Below, piece by piece: positions 31,237 to 39,533 of a stretch of 64,000 bases of DNA. Numbering within the stretch: the stretch's first letter is position 1; each line of letters begins with the position of its first letter. Source of the stretch: Pseudosporangium ferrugineum (GTDB lineage: Bacteria; Actinomycetota; Actinomycetes; Mycobacteriales; Micromonosporaceae); the NCBI RefSeq assembly GCF_003002065.1, contig NZ_PVZG01000015.1:156968-220967 (forward strand), given 5' to 3'. The notes below the pieces were generated by a model. The model had not been told where the DNA came from. It saw nothing but the letters and a program-made list of their open reading frames with translations, and searched no databases. A program made the position numbers and the translations under genes.

Positions 31237-32205
31237 ATGGGAAGCGGACGCTGGTCCACCGATGTCTACTCCGCCGCGGCCGGTTACCGGGCCGCCACCG
31301 GCAAGAGCGCCTTCGCCTACAGCGACAGCGGCGCCCGCAAGGCCCACCCGGCGCTCGACCCCAAGGGCGTGACCGTCCGGGAGAGCCGCGACAGCGACGA
31401 ACACCCCCGCAGCACGCCGATCGCCGTGCTGTTCGACGTCACCGGCTCGATGCTCACCGTCCCGCGAGTGCTGCAGACCAAGCTGCCGCAGCTGCTCGGG
31501 CTGCTGACCCGCAAGGGTTACGCGCAGGACCCGCACATCATGTTCGGCGCCGTCGGCGACGCCACCTGCGACCGGGTGCCGCTGCAGGTCGGGCAGTTCG
31601 AGTCGGACAACCGGATGGACGAGGACCTGGCCCGGATCGTCCTCGAGGGCGGGGGCGGCGGGCAGCGCACGGAGTCGTACGAGCTCGCCATGTACTTCAT
31701 GGCCCGGCACACCGCGCTGGACAGCATGACCCGCCGCGGCCGGCGCGGCTACCTGTTCCTGATCGGCGACGAGATGCCGTACGCGCAGGTCAAGCCGAAG
31801 GAGGTCAAGCGCTTCATCGGCGACGACCTGCGCGAGCCGATCACGGTCGAGGCGATGATCGCCGAGCTTCGGCGCAGCTGGGACGTCTACTACATCATCC
31901 CGACGGCGGCCGGCTGGGGCGGCGACAAGGACATCCTCGCGCACTGGCGGAAGCTGCTCGGCCAGCAGGTCATCGAGCTCGACGACCTGGACGCGGTGTG
32001 CGAGACGATCGCGCTCACCGTGGGCCTGGGCGAGAACGCGATCGACCTCGACGCGGGCCTGGCCGACCTGGTGGAGGTCGGCTCGCCGGCGGGCCCGTCG
32101 GTCGGCCGGGCGCTCGCGCCGATCGGGGCGGGCCGGGGCGCGGTCGTCCGGTCGCCGCTCGACCTGGGCGGTGCCGGCGGCGGCAGCGGCAACGAGCGGC
32201 TGTGA
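31237..32205 (+). CDS. VWA-like (MIDAS) domain protein
   Basis: 322 residues. PIAVLFDVTGSM (Asp67-x-Thr-Gly-Ser71) is a von Willebrand A metal-ion-dependent adhesion site, with later strands FGAVGDATCD and YLFLIGDEMPY. There is no signal peptide or membrane segment, so it is intracellular, like the VWA subunits that pair with AAA+ ATPases. AGAGGAG lies upstream of ATG 31237, 13 bp after the pseudokinase stop. It overlaps the adenylosuccinate-synthetase-like gene by 4 bp (GTGA). The AAA+ partner is probably the convergent gene at 33398-34540. Confidence 0.82.
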   Translation: MGSGRWSTDVYSAAAGYRAATGKSAFAYSDSGARKAHPALDPKGVTVRESRDSDEHPRSTPIAVLFDVTGSMLTVPRVLQTKLPQLLGLLTRKGYAQDPHIMFGAVGDATCDRVPLQVGQFESDNRMDEDLARIVLEGGGGGQRTESYELAMYFMARHTALDSMTRRGRRGYLFLIGDEMPYAQVKPKEVKRFIGDDLREPITVEAMIAELRRSWDVYYIIPTAAGWGGDKDILAHWRKLLGQQVIELDDLDAVCETIALTVGLGENAIDLDAGLADLVEVGSPAGPSVGRALAPIGAGRGAVVRSPLDLGGAGGGSGNERL

Positions 32206-33470
32206 CCGGCGGGCACGTCGCCGTGGTCGATCTCGGCTACGGCGACGCCGGCAAGGGGACGATCGTGGACGCGTTGTGCGGCACCGGCCCGGTGCGTGCG
32301 GTCCTGCGCTTCAACGGGGGAGCGCAGGCCGCCCACAACGTCGTCGTCCCCGGCGGCCGGCACCACACCTTCGCCCAGTTCGGGTCGGGCACCTTCCACG
32401 GGGTGCCCACCCACCTGACCCGGTTCGTCGTGGTCGACCCGCTCGCGCTGGCGGCCGAGGCCGCCGCGCTCGGCAACCCGTTCCACCTGCTCACCGTCGA
32501 CGGTGACGCCCTGCTCGCCACTCCGTGGCATCGCGCCGCCAACCGGGTCCGGGAGCGGCGGCGCGGCGGGGGACGGCACGGTTCGTGCGGCATGGGCATC
32601 GGGCAGACCATGGAGTACGCCCTCAGCCACGCCGACGCCCCACGGGTCGCGGACTCCCGTTCGCCCCGGGCGCTGCGGAGGCGGCTCGCGGCCGTACGGG
32701 ACCGCCTCACCGCCACCCACGGCCCGCTCGACGCGCCGCCGCTCGACGACGTGCTCGCGGCCTTCACCGCGTTCGGTGCCACGGTGTCCATCGTGGACGG
32801 CTCGCACACCGACCGGTTGCTGCGCGAGGGGCCGTGCGTGTTCGAGGGCGCGCAGGGGGTGCTGCTCGACGAGTGGCGGGGCTGGCACCCGTACACGACG
32901 TGGTCGACGACGACGTTCGGCAACGTGGCCGAGCTGTGCGACTCGTTCGAGCGGCTGGGGGTGGTGCGGACGTACACGACCCGGCACGGCGCGGGCCCGT
33001 TCGTCACCGAGGCGCCGCTGGACCTCCCGGAGCGCCACAACGGCGTGGGCGAATGGCAGGGCGCCTTCCGCGTCGGCCACTTCGACGCCGTCGCCCACCG
33101 GTACGCCGTCGAGGTGGCGGGCGGCGTGGACGCCCTCGCGATCACCCACCTCGACGCCCCGGCCCGCTGTCCCGAGCTGCGCGTCTGCACCGCCTACGAG
33201 GCCGGCGGCGTACGCGTGGACCGGATCGAACCGGGACCGTTGCGCGACCTGGACCACCAGGCCCGCCTGACCGCGATGCTGACCGCGGCCCGGCCCGCCT
33301 GCCTCCACCGCCCGCGCGACTGGGCGACCGGGATCGGCGAACTCCTGGACGCGCCGGTGCGGATCGAGTCGCACGGCCCGAACCGCACCGACAAGCGCTA
33401 CAGGTACATGCCCGTCGAGGGGGCGGTGCGGGGCACGGTGACCGGGGCGGCGCCGGTCTTGAGGGCGTAG
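32202..33470 (+). CDS. Divergent adenylosuccinate synthetase-like (PurA paralogue) enzyme
   Basis: 422 residues. The GTP loop and catalytic Asp (VVDLGYGDAGKGTIVD, Asp15) and the catalytic His region (FNGGAQAAHNVV, His45) match PurA, as do VFEGAQGVLLDEW and GHFDAVAHRYAVEVAGGVDALAITHLD. The aspartate/IMP loop TTTGRxRR is replaced by GEWQGAFRVG, removing one of the two conserved Arg. It therefore probably ligates a different amine or nucleotide. Start GTG 32202 overlaps the VWA stop. Its last 73 bp overlap the convergent AAA+ gene. Not the housekeeping purA. Confidence 0.82.
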   Translation: MTGGHVAVVDLGYGDAGKGTIVDALCGTGPVRAVLRFNGGAQAAHNVVVPGGRHHTFAQFGSGTFHGVPTHLTRFVVVDPLALAAEAAALGNPFHLLTVDGDALLATPWHRAANRVRERRRGGGRHGSCGMGIGQTMEYALSHADAPRVADSRSPRALRRRLAAVRDRLTATHGPLDAPPLDDVLAAFTAFGATVSIVDGSHTDRLLREGPCVFEGAQGVLLDEWRGWHPYTTWSTTTFGNVAELCDSFERLGVVRTYTTRHGAGPFVTEAPLDLPERHNGVGEWQGAFRVGHFDAVAHRYAVEVAGGVDALAITHLDAPARCPELRVCTAYEAGGVRVDRIEPGPLRDLDHQARLTAMLTAARPACLHRPRDWATGIGELLDAPVRIESHGPNRTDKRYRYMPVEGAVRGTVTGAAPVLRA

Positions 33471-34540
33471 AGCTCGGCCAGGGTGGCGCCGCTCGGGTGC
33501 ACGCCGGTTGCCGTGCCGAGCCAGGCGGTGGCCTCCGCGTACGGGAGGCGCCCGACCTCGATGCTCGCCAGGCACCGGCCCGGCCGGACCACCGCGGGGT
33601 GCAGCGACGCCAGGTCCTCGTTGGTGGTGATCGCGATGAGCGCGTTGCGGCCCTGGCCGAGCAGCCCGTCGGTGAGGTTGAGCAGGCGCGACAGCGACTG
33701 GCCGGCGCTGGCCTTGGCGTCGCCGCTGATCAGCTCGTCGCAGTCCTCGAGCATGAGCAGCCGCCAGCGCGGTTCGTCGTCGTCGCCGCTGCCCAGGGCC
33801 ACGCTCATCAGGTACGCCGGGTCGCCGAACATCCGCTCCGGGTCGAGCACGCAGTCGACCTGGCACCAGGAGCGCCATTGCTGCGCGAGGGCGCGCAGGG
33901 CGGTCGTCTTGCCGGTGCCGGGCTCGCCGTGCAGCAGGAGCAGGCGCCCGTTGACCGCCGTGCCGTCGATGGCCATGAGGCGTTCGAGGGTGCGCGCCAC
34001 CGGGTCGGCGTAGTTGCCGCGGATCTTCTCCCACGGCGCGGCGTCGATCTCGCGCTGCACCCGCCGCGGCCCGTGCGGCCCGAAGTGCCAGAAGCCGATG
34101 GGTACGCTGTCCGCGGCGGGCTCGGGCTCCTCGACGGCGTTCTCGACGGCCGCGGCGAGCACCGATTCGGCGAGCTCGGCGGTGACGGCGGTGACGGTGA
34201 CGCGGGCCCGGCGGCTCTGCTTCCAGCGGGTCACGTGCAGCGTCCAGCCCTCGCCCACGGACATCCGGCCGTGGCTGTCCTCCTCGTGGGCGTCGCGGAC
34301 CACGCGCGCGTCGTCGGTGGTGAGGGTGGCGTCGGCGCGGACGTTCTCCAGGTAGCTGGTGCGGCCGTACGGCTCGCGGCCGGTGACGAACGCGTCGAGG
34401 GCGAGCAGGTCCACCACGTCCACCAGCCGGTCGCCGTCGTCGACGGCACCGGACAGTGGCAGGGGGTGGACGGGCGGGGTGGCCGCCGGCTCCACAGGGC
34501 GGCTGCCGAGCCGGTCGACGGACTGGTGGGGGGTACGCAT
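33398..34540 (-). CDS. AAA+ ATPase (DUF5925-type N-terminus)
   Basis: 380 residues. An N-terminal domain of about 170 residues (ALDAFVTGREPYGRTSYLENVRADATLTTDDARVVRDAHEED, WKQSRRARVTVTAV, FWHFGPHGPRR) precedes a classic AAA module: Walker A GEPGTGKT (205-212), Walker B LLMLEDCDE (261-269), sensor-1 TTNED (305-309) and Arg finger VRPGR. ATG 34540 is used; the codon before it is TTG. It converges on the PurA-like gene with a 73-bp overlap. The context suggests it works with the VWA and J-domain/pseudokinase proteins. Confidence 0.85.
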   Translation of the reverse strand: MRTPHQSVDRLGSRPVEPAATPPVHPLPLSGAVDDGDRLVDVVDLLALDAFVTGREPYGRTSYLENVRADATLTTDDARVVRDAHEEDSHGRMSVGEGWTLHVTRWKQSRRARVTVTAVTAELAESVLAAAVENAVEEPEPAADSVPIGFWHFGPHGPRRVQREIDAAPWEKIRGNYADPVARTLERLMAIDGTAVNGRLLLLHGEPGTGKTTALRALAQQWRSWCQVDCVLDPERMFGDPAYLMSVALGSGDDDEPRWRLLMLEDCDELISGDAKASAGQSLSRLLNLTDGLLGQGRNALIAITTNEDLASLHPAVVRPGRCLASIEVGRLPYAEATAWLGTATGVHPSGATLAELYALKTGAAPVTVPRTAPSTGMYL

Positions 34541-34636
34541 CAACCCATGATCGTCTCGAAGCGGGGCCCGGGCATCCCCTTTTCCCGCAAGATGGTCCTC
34601 TCGATCCGGCGATTTCCCATGATCGCGCCGACTCGG

Positions 34637-34655
34637 TAAGGTGAGGGTTACCTAA
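34637..34655 (+). promoter_or_regulatory. IdeR/DmdR-type iron box upstream of the siderophore importer
   Basis: TAAGGTGAGGGTTACCTAA matches 15 of 19 bases of TTAGGTTAGGCTAACCTAA and lies 37 bp before the binding-protein start. Expected to repress the importer operon when iron is sufficient. Confidence 0.8.
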
Positions 34656-34691
34656 CTAGCGTTGACCAGCACACATATCGATGGAGGCCCC

Positions 34692-35705
34692 ATGGCAACC
34701 CACCCGCACCTCTCGCGCCGCCGGCTGTTCCTGGGCGCCGCGGGCGTCGCGGCGGCCGGGCTGCTCGCGGCCTGCGGGGACGACGTGGGCGACAGCCCCG
34801 CCCCGGCCGGCGGCTCGGCCCCCGCCGGCGGCGGCACGTTCCCGGCCAAGGCCACCCACCAGTTCGGCACCACCACCGTCGAGGCCGCGCCGAAGACCGT
34901 CGTGTCGCTCGGCTGGGCGGACGCGGACGTGCTGCTCGCCCTCGGCGTCGTCCCGGCCGGCATCCTCGACTGGTTCCAGGCCTGGCCGGTCGGCGTCGGC
35001 CCGTGGGCGCAGGACCGGCTCGGCGGCGCCAAGCCGACCGTCCTCAAGGGCCCGGAGATCAACTTCGAGCAGGTCGCGACGCTGCGTCCCGACCTGGTGA
35101 CCTTCACCAAGAGCGACAACGACAAGGCGAAGTGGGAGCAGCTCGAGAAGCTCGCACCCACCCTCAGCGGGCCGGCCGGCACCCAGCCGTACGGGACCAC
35201 GCTCAAGGACCAGACGCTGCTCATCGCCGAGGCGCTGGGCCGCAGGGCCGAGGGGGAGGCGCTCGTCGCCGCCAACGACAAGGCGCTCGCCGACGCCAAG
35301 GCGGCCAACCCCGGCTTCGCCGGCAAGAGCGTCGTCGTCGCGGCGGCCTTCGGCGGCCAGTACGGCGCCTACACCCGCGGCGACGGCCGGGTGCAGTTCA
35401 TGGAGGCCCTCGGCTTCGCCAACTCCACGAAGATCGAGGACCTCAAGCCCGCCAACTTCTACGCCGAGATCTCCAAGGAGCGCGTCGGCCTGCTCGATGC
35501 CGACCTCACGGTGATCTTCGCCATCGGCGCGGGCGCGGAGCTGAAGAAGGACGCCGTGCTCAACAGCATCCCGTCGGCGAAGGCGGGCCGGCTGCTCATC
35601 ATCGACGACGCCGACCTGGCCAACGCGTTCTCCACCAACTCGGTGCTGAGCACGCCGTACACGCTCGAGAAGTTCGTCCCGATGGTCAAGGACGCCCTGG
35701 CGTGA
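34692..35705 (+). CDS. Iron-siderophore ABC transporter, substrate-binding lipoprotein
   Basis: 337 residues. Twin-Arg start SRRRLFLGAAG and lipobox LLAAC give a Tat-exported lipoprotein. The mature part is a periplasmic-binding-protein fold of the FecB/FepB class (TVVSLGWADADVLLALGVVPAGI, INFEQVATLRPDLV). ATG 34692 follows GGAGG by 4 bp. It is the first gene of a four-gene operon (binding protein, two permeases, ATPase) with 4-bp overlaps, controlled by an iron box. It captures a ferric siderophore at the cell surface. Confidence 0.95.
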   Translation: MATHPHLSRRRLFLGAAGVAAAGLLAACGDDVGDSPAPAGGSAPAGGGTFPAKATHQFGTTTVEAAPKTVVSLGWADADVLLALGVVPAGILDWFQAWPVGVGPWAQDRLGGAKPTVLKGPEINFEQVATLRPDLVTFTKSDNDKAKWEQLEKLAPTLSGPAGTQPYGTTLKDQTLLIAEALGRRAEGEALVAANDKALADAKAANPGFAGKSVVVAAAFGGQYGAYTRGDGRVQFMEALGFANSTKIEDLKPANFYAEISKERVGLLDADLTVIFAIGAGAELKKDAVLNSIPSAKAGRLLIIDDADLANAFSTNSVLSTPYTLEKFVPMVKDALA

Positions 35706-36793
35706 CCGCGGTCGCCGAGCGGGACCACCGTGCCGCCGAACGCGCCGGGTACGCCCCGCTGGAGGCGCGCGTGCGCGCCCGGGGCGGGCTCACCACGCGC
35801 GGGCTCGGCCTGCTCGCCGCCGCCGCGGCCCTGGTCGCCGTCGCGGCGTTGAGCATCGCGGTCGGCACCAAGGCGATCCCGCTCGGCACGGTCTGGGACG
35901 CGCTCGACGGCCATCCGAGCTCACCCGCGCGGGCCGAGGACGTGCGGATCATCCTCGACCTGCGGCTGCCCCGGACGCTGCTCGGCCTCGCCGCCGGGAT
36001 CGCGTTCGGGCTCGGCGGCGCGCTGCTGCAGGCGCTGACCCGCAACCCGCTCGCCGACCCCGGCATCCTCGGCATCAACGCGGGCGCGGCGGCGGCCGTG
36101 GTGCTGGCCATCCGGGTGCTCGGCGTCGGCTCGCTGACCGGCTACATCTGGTTCGCCTTCGCCGGCGCCGCGGGCGCGTTCACCCTGGTCTACCTGCTCG
36201 GCACGCGCGGTCGCGCGGGCGCCTCGCCGGAACGGCTGGCCCTGGCCGGCGCGGCCATCGGCGCCGCCCTGCTCGCCGTGGTCAACGCGGTCGCGCTCGT
36301 CGACGTCACCACCTTCGACCGCTACCGGCTGTGGATGGTCGGCTCCCTCGCCGGGCGCGACCTCCCCGTCCTGTACGGGGTCCTGCCCTTCCTCGCCGTC
36401 GGCGTCCTTCTCGCCCTCGGGCTCGGCCCCTCCCTCAACGTCATCGCCCTCGGCGAGGACACCGCCCGCGCGCTGGGCGCCAACCTCCACCGCACCCGGG
36501 TGCTGGCCGCCCTCGCCATCACGCTGCTGTGCGGCGGGGCCACGGCCGCCGTCGGGCCCGTCGCCTTCGTCGGGCTGGCCGTGCCGCACATCGCCCGCTC
36601 CCTCGTCGGGCCCGACCAGCGGTGGCTCCTGCCGTACTCGCTGGTCCTGGCCCCGATCCTGCTCCTGCTCGCGGACATCGCCGGCCGGGTCGTGGTGCGG
36701 CCCGGCGAGCTCCAGGCGGGACTGATCACGGCGTTCCTCGGCGCGCCCGTGTTCCTCGCCGTCATCCTGCGCCGCCGGATCGTGCCGCTGTGA
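35702..36793 (+). CDS. FecCD-family siderophore ABC permease 1
   Basis: 363 residues with a longer than usual soluble N-terminus (about 40 residues) and about ten membrane helices. FecCD signatures: LRLPRTLLGLAAGIAFGLGGALLQALTRNPLADPGILGINAGAA and GPVAFVGLAVPHIARSLVG with the coupling helix. GTG 35702 overlaps the binding-protein stop by 4 bp. Forms the transmembrane channel with permease 2. Confidence 0.95.
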   Translation: MTAVAERDHRAAERAGYAPLEARVRARGGLTTRGLGLLAAAAALVAVAALSIAVGTKAIPLGTVWDALDGHPSSPARAEDVRIILDLRLPRTLLGLAAGIAFGLGGALLQALTRNPLADPGILGINAGAAAAVVLAIRVLGVGSLTGYIWFAFAGAAGAFTLVYLLGTRGRAGASPERLALAGAAIGAALLAVVNAVALVDVTTFDRYRLWMVGSLAGRDLPVLYGVLPFLAVGVLLALGLGPSLNVIALGEDTARALGANLHRTRVLAALAITLLCGGATAAVGPVAFVGLAVPHIARSLVGPDQRWLLPYSLVLAPILLLLADIAGRVVVRPGELQAGLITAFLGAPVFLAVILRRRIVPL

Positions 36794-37821
36794 GCCGAAA
36801 GGTCACCGTCCGGGCCGCCGGCGTGGCCCTCCGCCTCGACCTGCGCACCCTCGGCGTCACCGCGCTGCTGGTCGTCGCGGCCGCGGCGATGGCCGCCTGG
36901 ACCGTCTCGGCGGTCGGGGTGCGCCTCCCGTTCGCCGACATCGCCGAGATCCTCGGCGGCGGCGGCCGGCGCGCCGACCGGTTCATCCTGCTCGACCTGC
37001 GCCTGCCCCGGGTCACCCTGGCGCTGCTCGCCGGCGCCGCCTTCGCGATGTCCGGCGCGGTGTTCCAGAGCCTGTCGCGCAACCCGCTGGGCAGCCCGGA
37101 CATCATCGGCTTCACCACCGGCGCGGCCTCCGGCGCGGTCTTCGCGATCCTCGTGCTCGGCGCCGGGCCCGGCGGCGCGGCGGCCGGCGCCATCGCGGGC
37201 GGCCTGGTCACCGCGCTGATCGTGTACGGGCTGGCGGCGCTCGGCGGCGGCGCGATCCGGCGGCTCGTGCTGGTCGGCATCGGCATCAGCGCCATGCTCG
37301 TCGCCGTCAACAGCTACCTGATCAGCCGCGCCCGCCTCGAGGAGGCCCAGGCCGCCGCCACCTGGCTGGTCGGCACCCTCAACGGCCGCACGTGGCAGTA
37401 CGTACGCCTGCTCGGCCTGGCCCTGCTCGTGCTCACCCCGCTGCTGCTGCTCCTGAGCCGGCGGCTGACCATGCTCGAGCTGGGCGACGACTCCGCGCGG
37501 GCGCTGGGCGTACGCGTGGACCGCACCCGCCCCGTGCTCGTGCTGCTGGCCGTGGCGGTGTGCGCGGTGGCCACGGCGGCGACCGGGCCGGTGGCGTTCG
37601 TGGCCCTGTCCGCGCCGCAGATCGCCAAGCGGCTGACCGGCTCGGCGACGCCGCAGCTCCTCCCGTCGGCGGTCACCGGGGCATTGTTGATGGTGCTCAG
37701 CGACTTCGTCGCGCAGCGGCTGCTGGCCCCCGCCCAGCTGCCCGTCGGGGTGATCACCGGAGCGGTCGGCGGGGTCTATCTGGCGTGGCTGCTCAGCGTG
37801 CAGTGGCGGAGGGGAAGCTGA
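36790..37821 (+). CDS. FecCD-family siderophore ABC permease 2
   Basis: 343 residues, about nine or ten membrane helices. LRLPRVTLALLAGAAFAMSGAVFQSLSRNPLGSPDIIGFTTGA and GPVAFVALSAPQIAKRLTG are the family blocks. The start GTG 36790 overlaps permease 1 by 4 bp, and its stop overlaps the ATPase start (TGATG). Pairs with permease 1 as a heterodimer. Confidence 0.95.
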   Translation: MSRKVTVRAAGVALRLDLRTLGVTALLVVAAAAMAAWTVSAVGVRLPFADIAEILGGGGRRADRFILLDLRLPRVTLALLAGAAFAMSGAVFQSLSRNPLGSPDIIGFTTGAASGAVFAILVLGAGPGGAAAGAIAGGLVTALIVYGLAALGGGAIRRLVLVGIGISAMLVAVNSYLISRARLEEAQAAATWLVGTLNGRTWQYVRLLGLALLVLTPLLLLLSRRLTMLELGDDSARALGVRVDRTRPVLVLLAVAVCAVATAATGPVAFVALSAPQIAKRLTGSATPQLLPSAVTGALLMVLSDFVAQRLLAPAQLPVGVITGAVGGVYLAWLLSVQWRRGS

Positions 37822-38642
37822 TGACGGCACGGCTCTCGGGAACGGACCTGACCCTGGCGTACGACCAGCGGGTCATCGCGTCCGGCCTCGGCGTGACCAT
37901 CCCGGACGGCTCGTTCACGGTGATCGTCGGGCCCAACGCCTGCGGCAAGTCCACGCTGCTGCGCGCGCTGTCCGGGCTGCTCGCGCCGAAGCGGGGCACG
38001 GTGGTGCTCGACGGGCAGGCGATCGGCTCGTACCGGGCGAAGGAGGTGGCGCGCCGGCTCGGCCTGCTGCCGCAGACGGCGACGGCCCCCGAGGGCATCA
38101 CGGTCGTCGACCTGGTGGCCCGCGGGCGGTACCCGCACCAGAAGCTGCTGCGCCAGTGGACGCCGGAGGACGAGAACCAGGTCGCCGCGGCGATGGACGC
38201 CACCGGCGTGACGGACCTCGCGGACCGCCCGGTCGACCAGCTCTCCGGCGGCCAGCGCCAGCGCGTGTGGATGGCGATGGCGCTGGCCCAGCAGACCGGC
38301 CTGCTGCTGCTCGACGAGCCGACCACCTACCTCGACATCGCCTACCAGATCGACCTGCTGGACCTGTGCGCCGACCTCAACGAGCAGGGGCGCACCCTGG
38401 TCGCCGTGCTGCACGACCTCAACCACGCGTGCCGCTACGCCACCCACCTCATCGCCATGAAGGCCGGCCGGATCGTGGCCTCCGGCGACCCCCGCGAGGT
38501 GATCACGGCGGAGCTCGTCGAGGACGTGTACGGGCTGCCGTGCGAGATCATCCCCGACCCGCAGACGGGCACGCCGCTCGTGGTGCCGGCCGCGCGCGCC
38601 CGCCGCTCCGCCCGCCGGGTCAGCCCGCCGGCCGCCGGGTGA
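37821..38642 (+). CDS. Siderophore ABC transporter ATP-binding protein (FecE/FepC type)
   Basis: 273 residues: Walker A GPNACGKST, Q-loop LLPQTA, signature LSGGQRQRVWMAMALAQ, Walker B GLLLLDEPTTYLD and switch His in AVLHDLNHA. It energises the two permeases upstream. The last 23 bp overlap the convergent Ddn-like gene. No siderophore biosynthesis genes are adjacent, so it may import a xenosiderophore or one made elsewhere. Confidence 0.96.
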   Translation: MTARLSGTDLTLAYDQRVIASGLGVTIPDGSFTVIVGPNACGKSTLLRALSGLLAPKRGTVVLDGQAIGSYRAKEVARRLGLLPQTATAPEGITVVDLVARGRYPHQKLLRQWTPEDENQVAAAMDATGVTDLADRPVDQLSGGQRQRVWMAMALAQQTGLLLLDEPTTYLDIAYQIDLLDLCADLNEQGRTLVAVLHDLNHACRYATHLIAMKAGRIVASGDPREVITAELVEDVYGLPCEIIPDPQTGTPLVVPAARARRSARRVSPPAAG

Positions 38643-39063
38643 GGACGAAGACCGGGATGACGCGGTCGGTCTTGGTCTGGTAGTCCGCGTACGCCGGCCA
38701 CACCTCGACGGCCCGGTCCCACCACACGGCTCGCTCCTCGCCGTGCACCTCGCGCGCCTCGTAGTCGTGCTTCTCGGCGCCGTCCTGCAGCTCGACGTGC
38801 GGGTTCTTGATCAGGTTCCAGTACCAGACCGGGTGGGTGGGCGCGCCGCCGCGGGAGGCGACCACGGCGTACTCGCCGTCGTGCTCGACGCGCATCAGCG
38901 GGGTCTTGCGCAGCTTGCCGGACTTCGCGCCCACCGAGGTGAGCAGGATCACCGGCTTGCCCTGGAGCTCGTTGGCCTCGGCGCCGTTGCTGGACTCGAA
39001 CTTCTCGGCCTGCTCGCGGGCCCAGGCGGAGGTGCTGGGGGCGTATTCGCCGGTCAGTGGCAT
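38620..39063 (-). CDS. Deazaflavin (F420)-dependent nitroreductase, Ddn-like (second copy)
   Basis: 147 residues of the same split-barrel family as the gene at 14129-14584: VILLTSVGAKSGKLRKTPLMRVEHDGEYAVVASRGGAPTHPVWYWNLIKNP and RVIPVFVLTR. It is the second F420-type enzyme in the window. ATG 39063 overlaps the GNAT gene stop by 10 bp, so the two are one transcript. The substrate is probably a quinone or xenobiotic. Confidence 0.88.
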   Translation of the reverse strand: MPLTGEYAPSTSAWAREQAEKFESSNGAEANELQGKPVILLTSVGAKSGKLRKTPLMRVEHDGEYAVVASRGGAPTHPVWYWNLIKNPHVELQDGAEKHDYEAREVHGEERAVWWDRAVEVWPAYADYQTKTDRVIPVFVLTRRPAG

Positions 39064-39473
39064 GGTGATGACCCTCTCTCGAGTGCTAGTAGTCCGGCGG
39101 CGGTCGGCCGGAAGCCGCACGCCTGCAGATAGAACGCCGACAGCTCGGGCAGGAAATCCACGTGCAGCCAGTGGCATCCGGCACGCCGTGCCGCCGCGGC
39201 GGCGGTCGCCACCAGCCGGGTGCCCACTCCGGCACCGCGCACGTCCGCGGCCACGACCGTGTCGACGAGGAACGCGTGCTCGCCGCCGTCCCACGGCACG
39301 TTGACGAAGCCGACGAGGCGCTCGCCCGCGTAGCCGCAGACCCAGCCGAGGCTGTGCCGGCGTACCCGGGCCGACCAGTCCGTTCCCCGTGGCTCGGTCC
39401 CGAAACCCGCCGCGTGCAACGCGTCCAGCGTGGCGTCGTCGAACCCGGCCCGCCAGCCGTACGTGATCGTCAC
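39054..39473 (-). CDS. GNAT-family N-acetyltransferase
   Basis: 139 residues. The acetyl-CoA loop is in VDTVVAADVRGAGVGTRLVATAAAAA, followed by the beta-5 and C-terminal strand WLHVDFLPELSAFYLQACGFRPT. It is a small stand-alone GNAT whose substrate cannot be predicted. It overlaps the Ddn-like gene downstream by 10 bp. Start ATG 39473. Confidence 0.88.
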   Translation of the reverse strand: MTITYGWRAGFDDATLDALHAAGFGTEPRGTDWSARVRRHSLGWVCGYAGERLVGFVNVPWDGGEHAFLVDTVVAADVRGAGVGTRLVATAAAAARRAGCHWLHVDFLPELSAFYLQACGFRPTAAGLLALERGSSPCH

Positions 39474-39533
39474 CCGCCCAGCTTAGGATCACGCGGAGCG
39501 CGCCGGGTGGCTGTCCCCCGGTAGGGTTCCGGC

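Noticed and set aside
33398..33470. 73-bp overlap of PurA-like and AAA+ genes as a sequencing or frame error
   Set aside because: Both C-termini read smoothly to their stops and the opposite-strand overlap is plausible; kept as a genuine convergent overlap.
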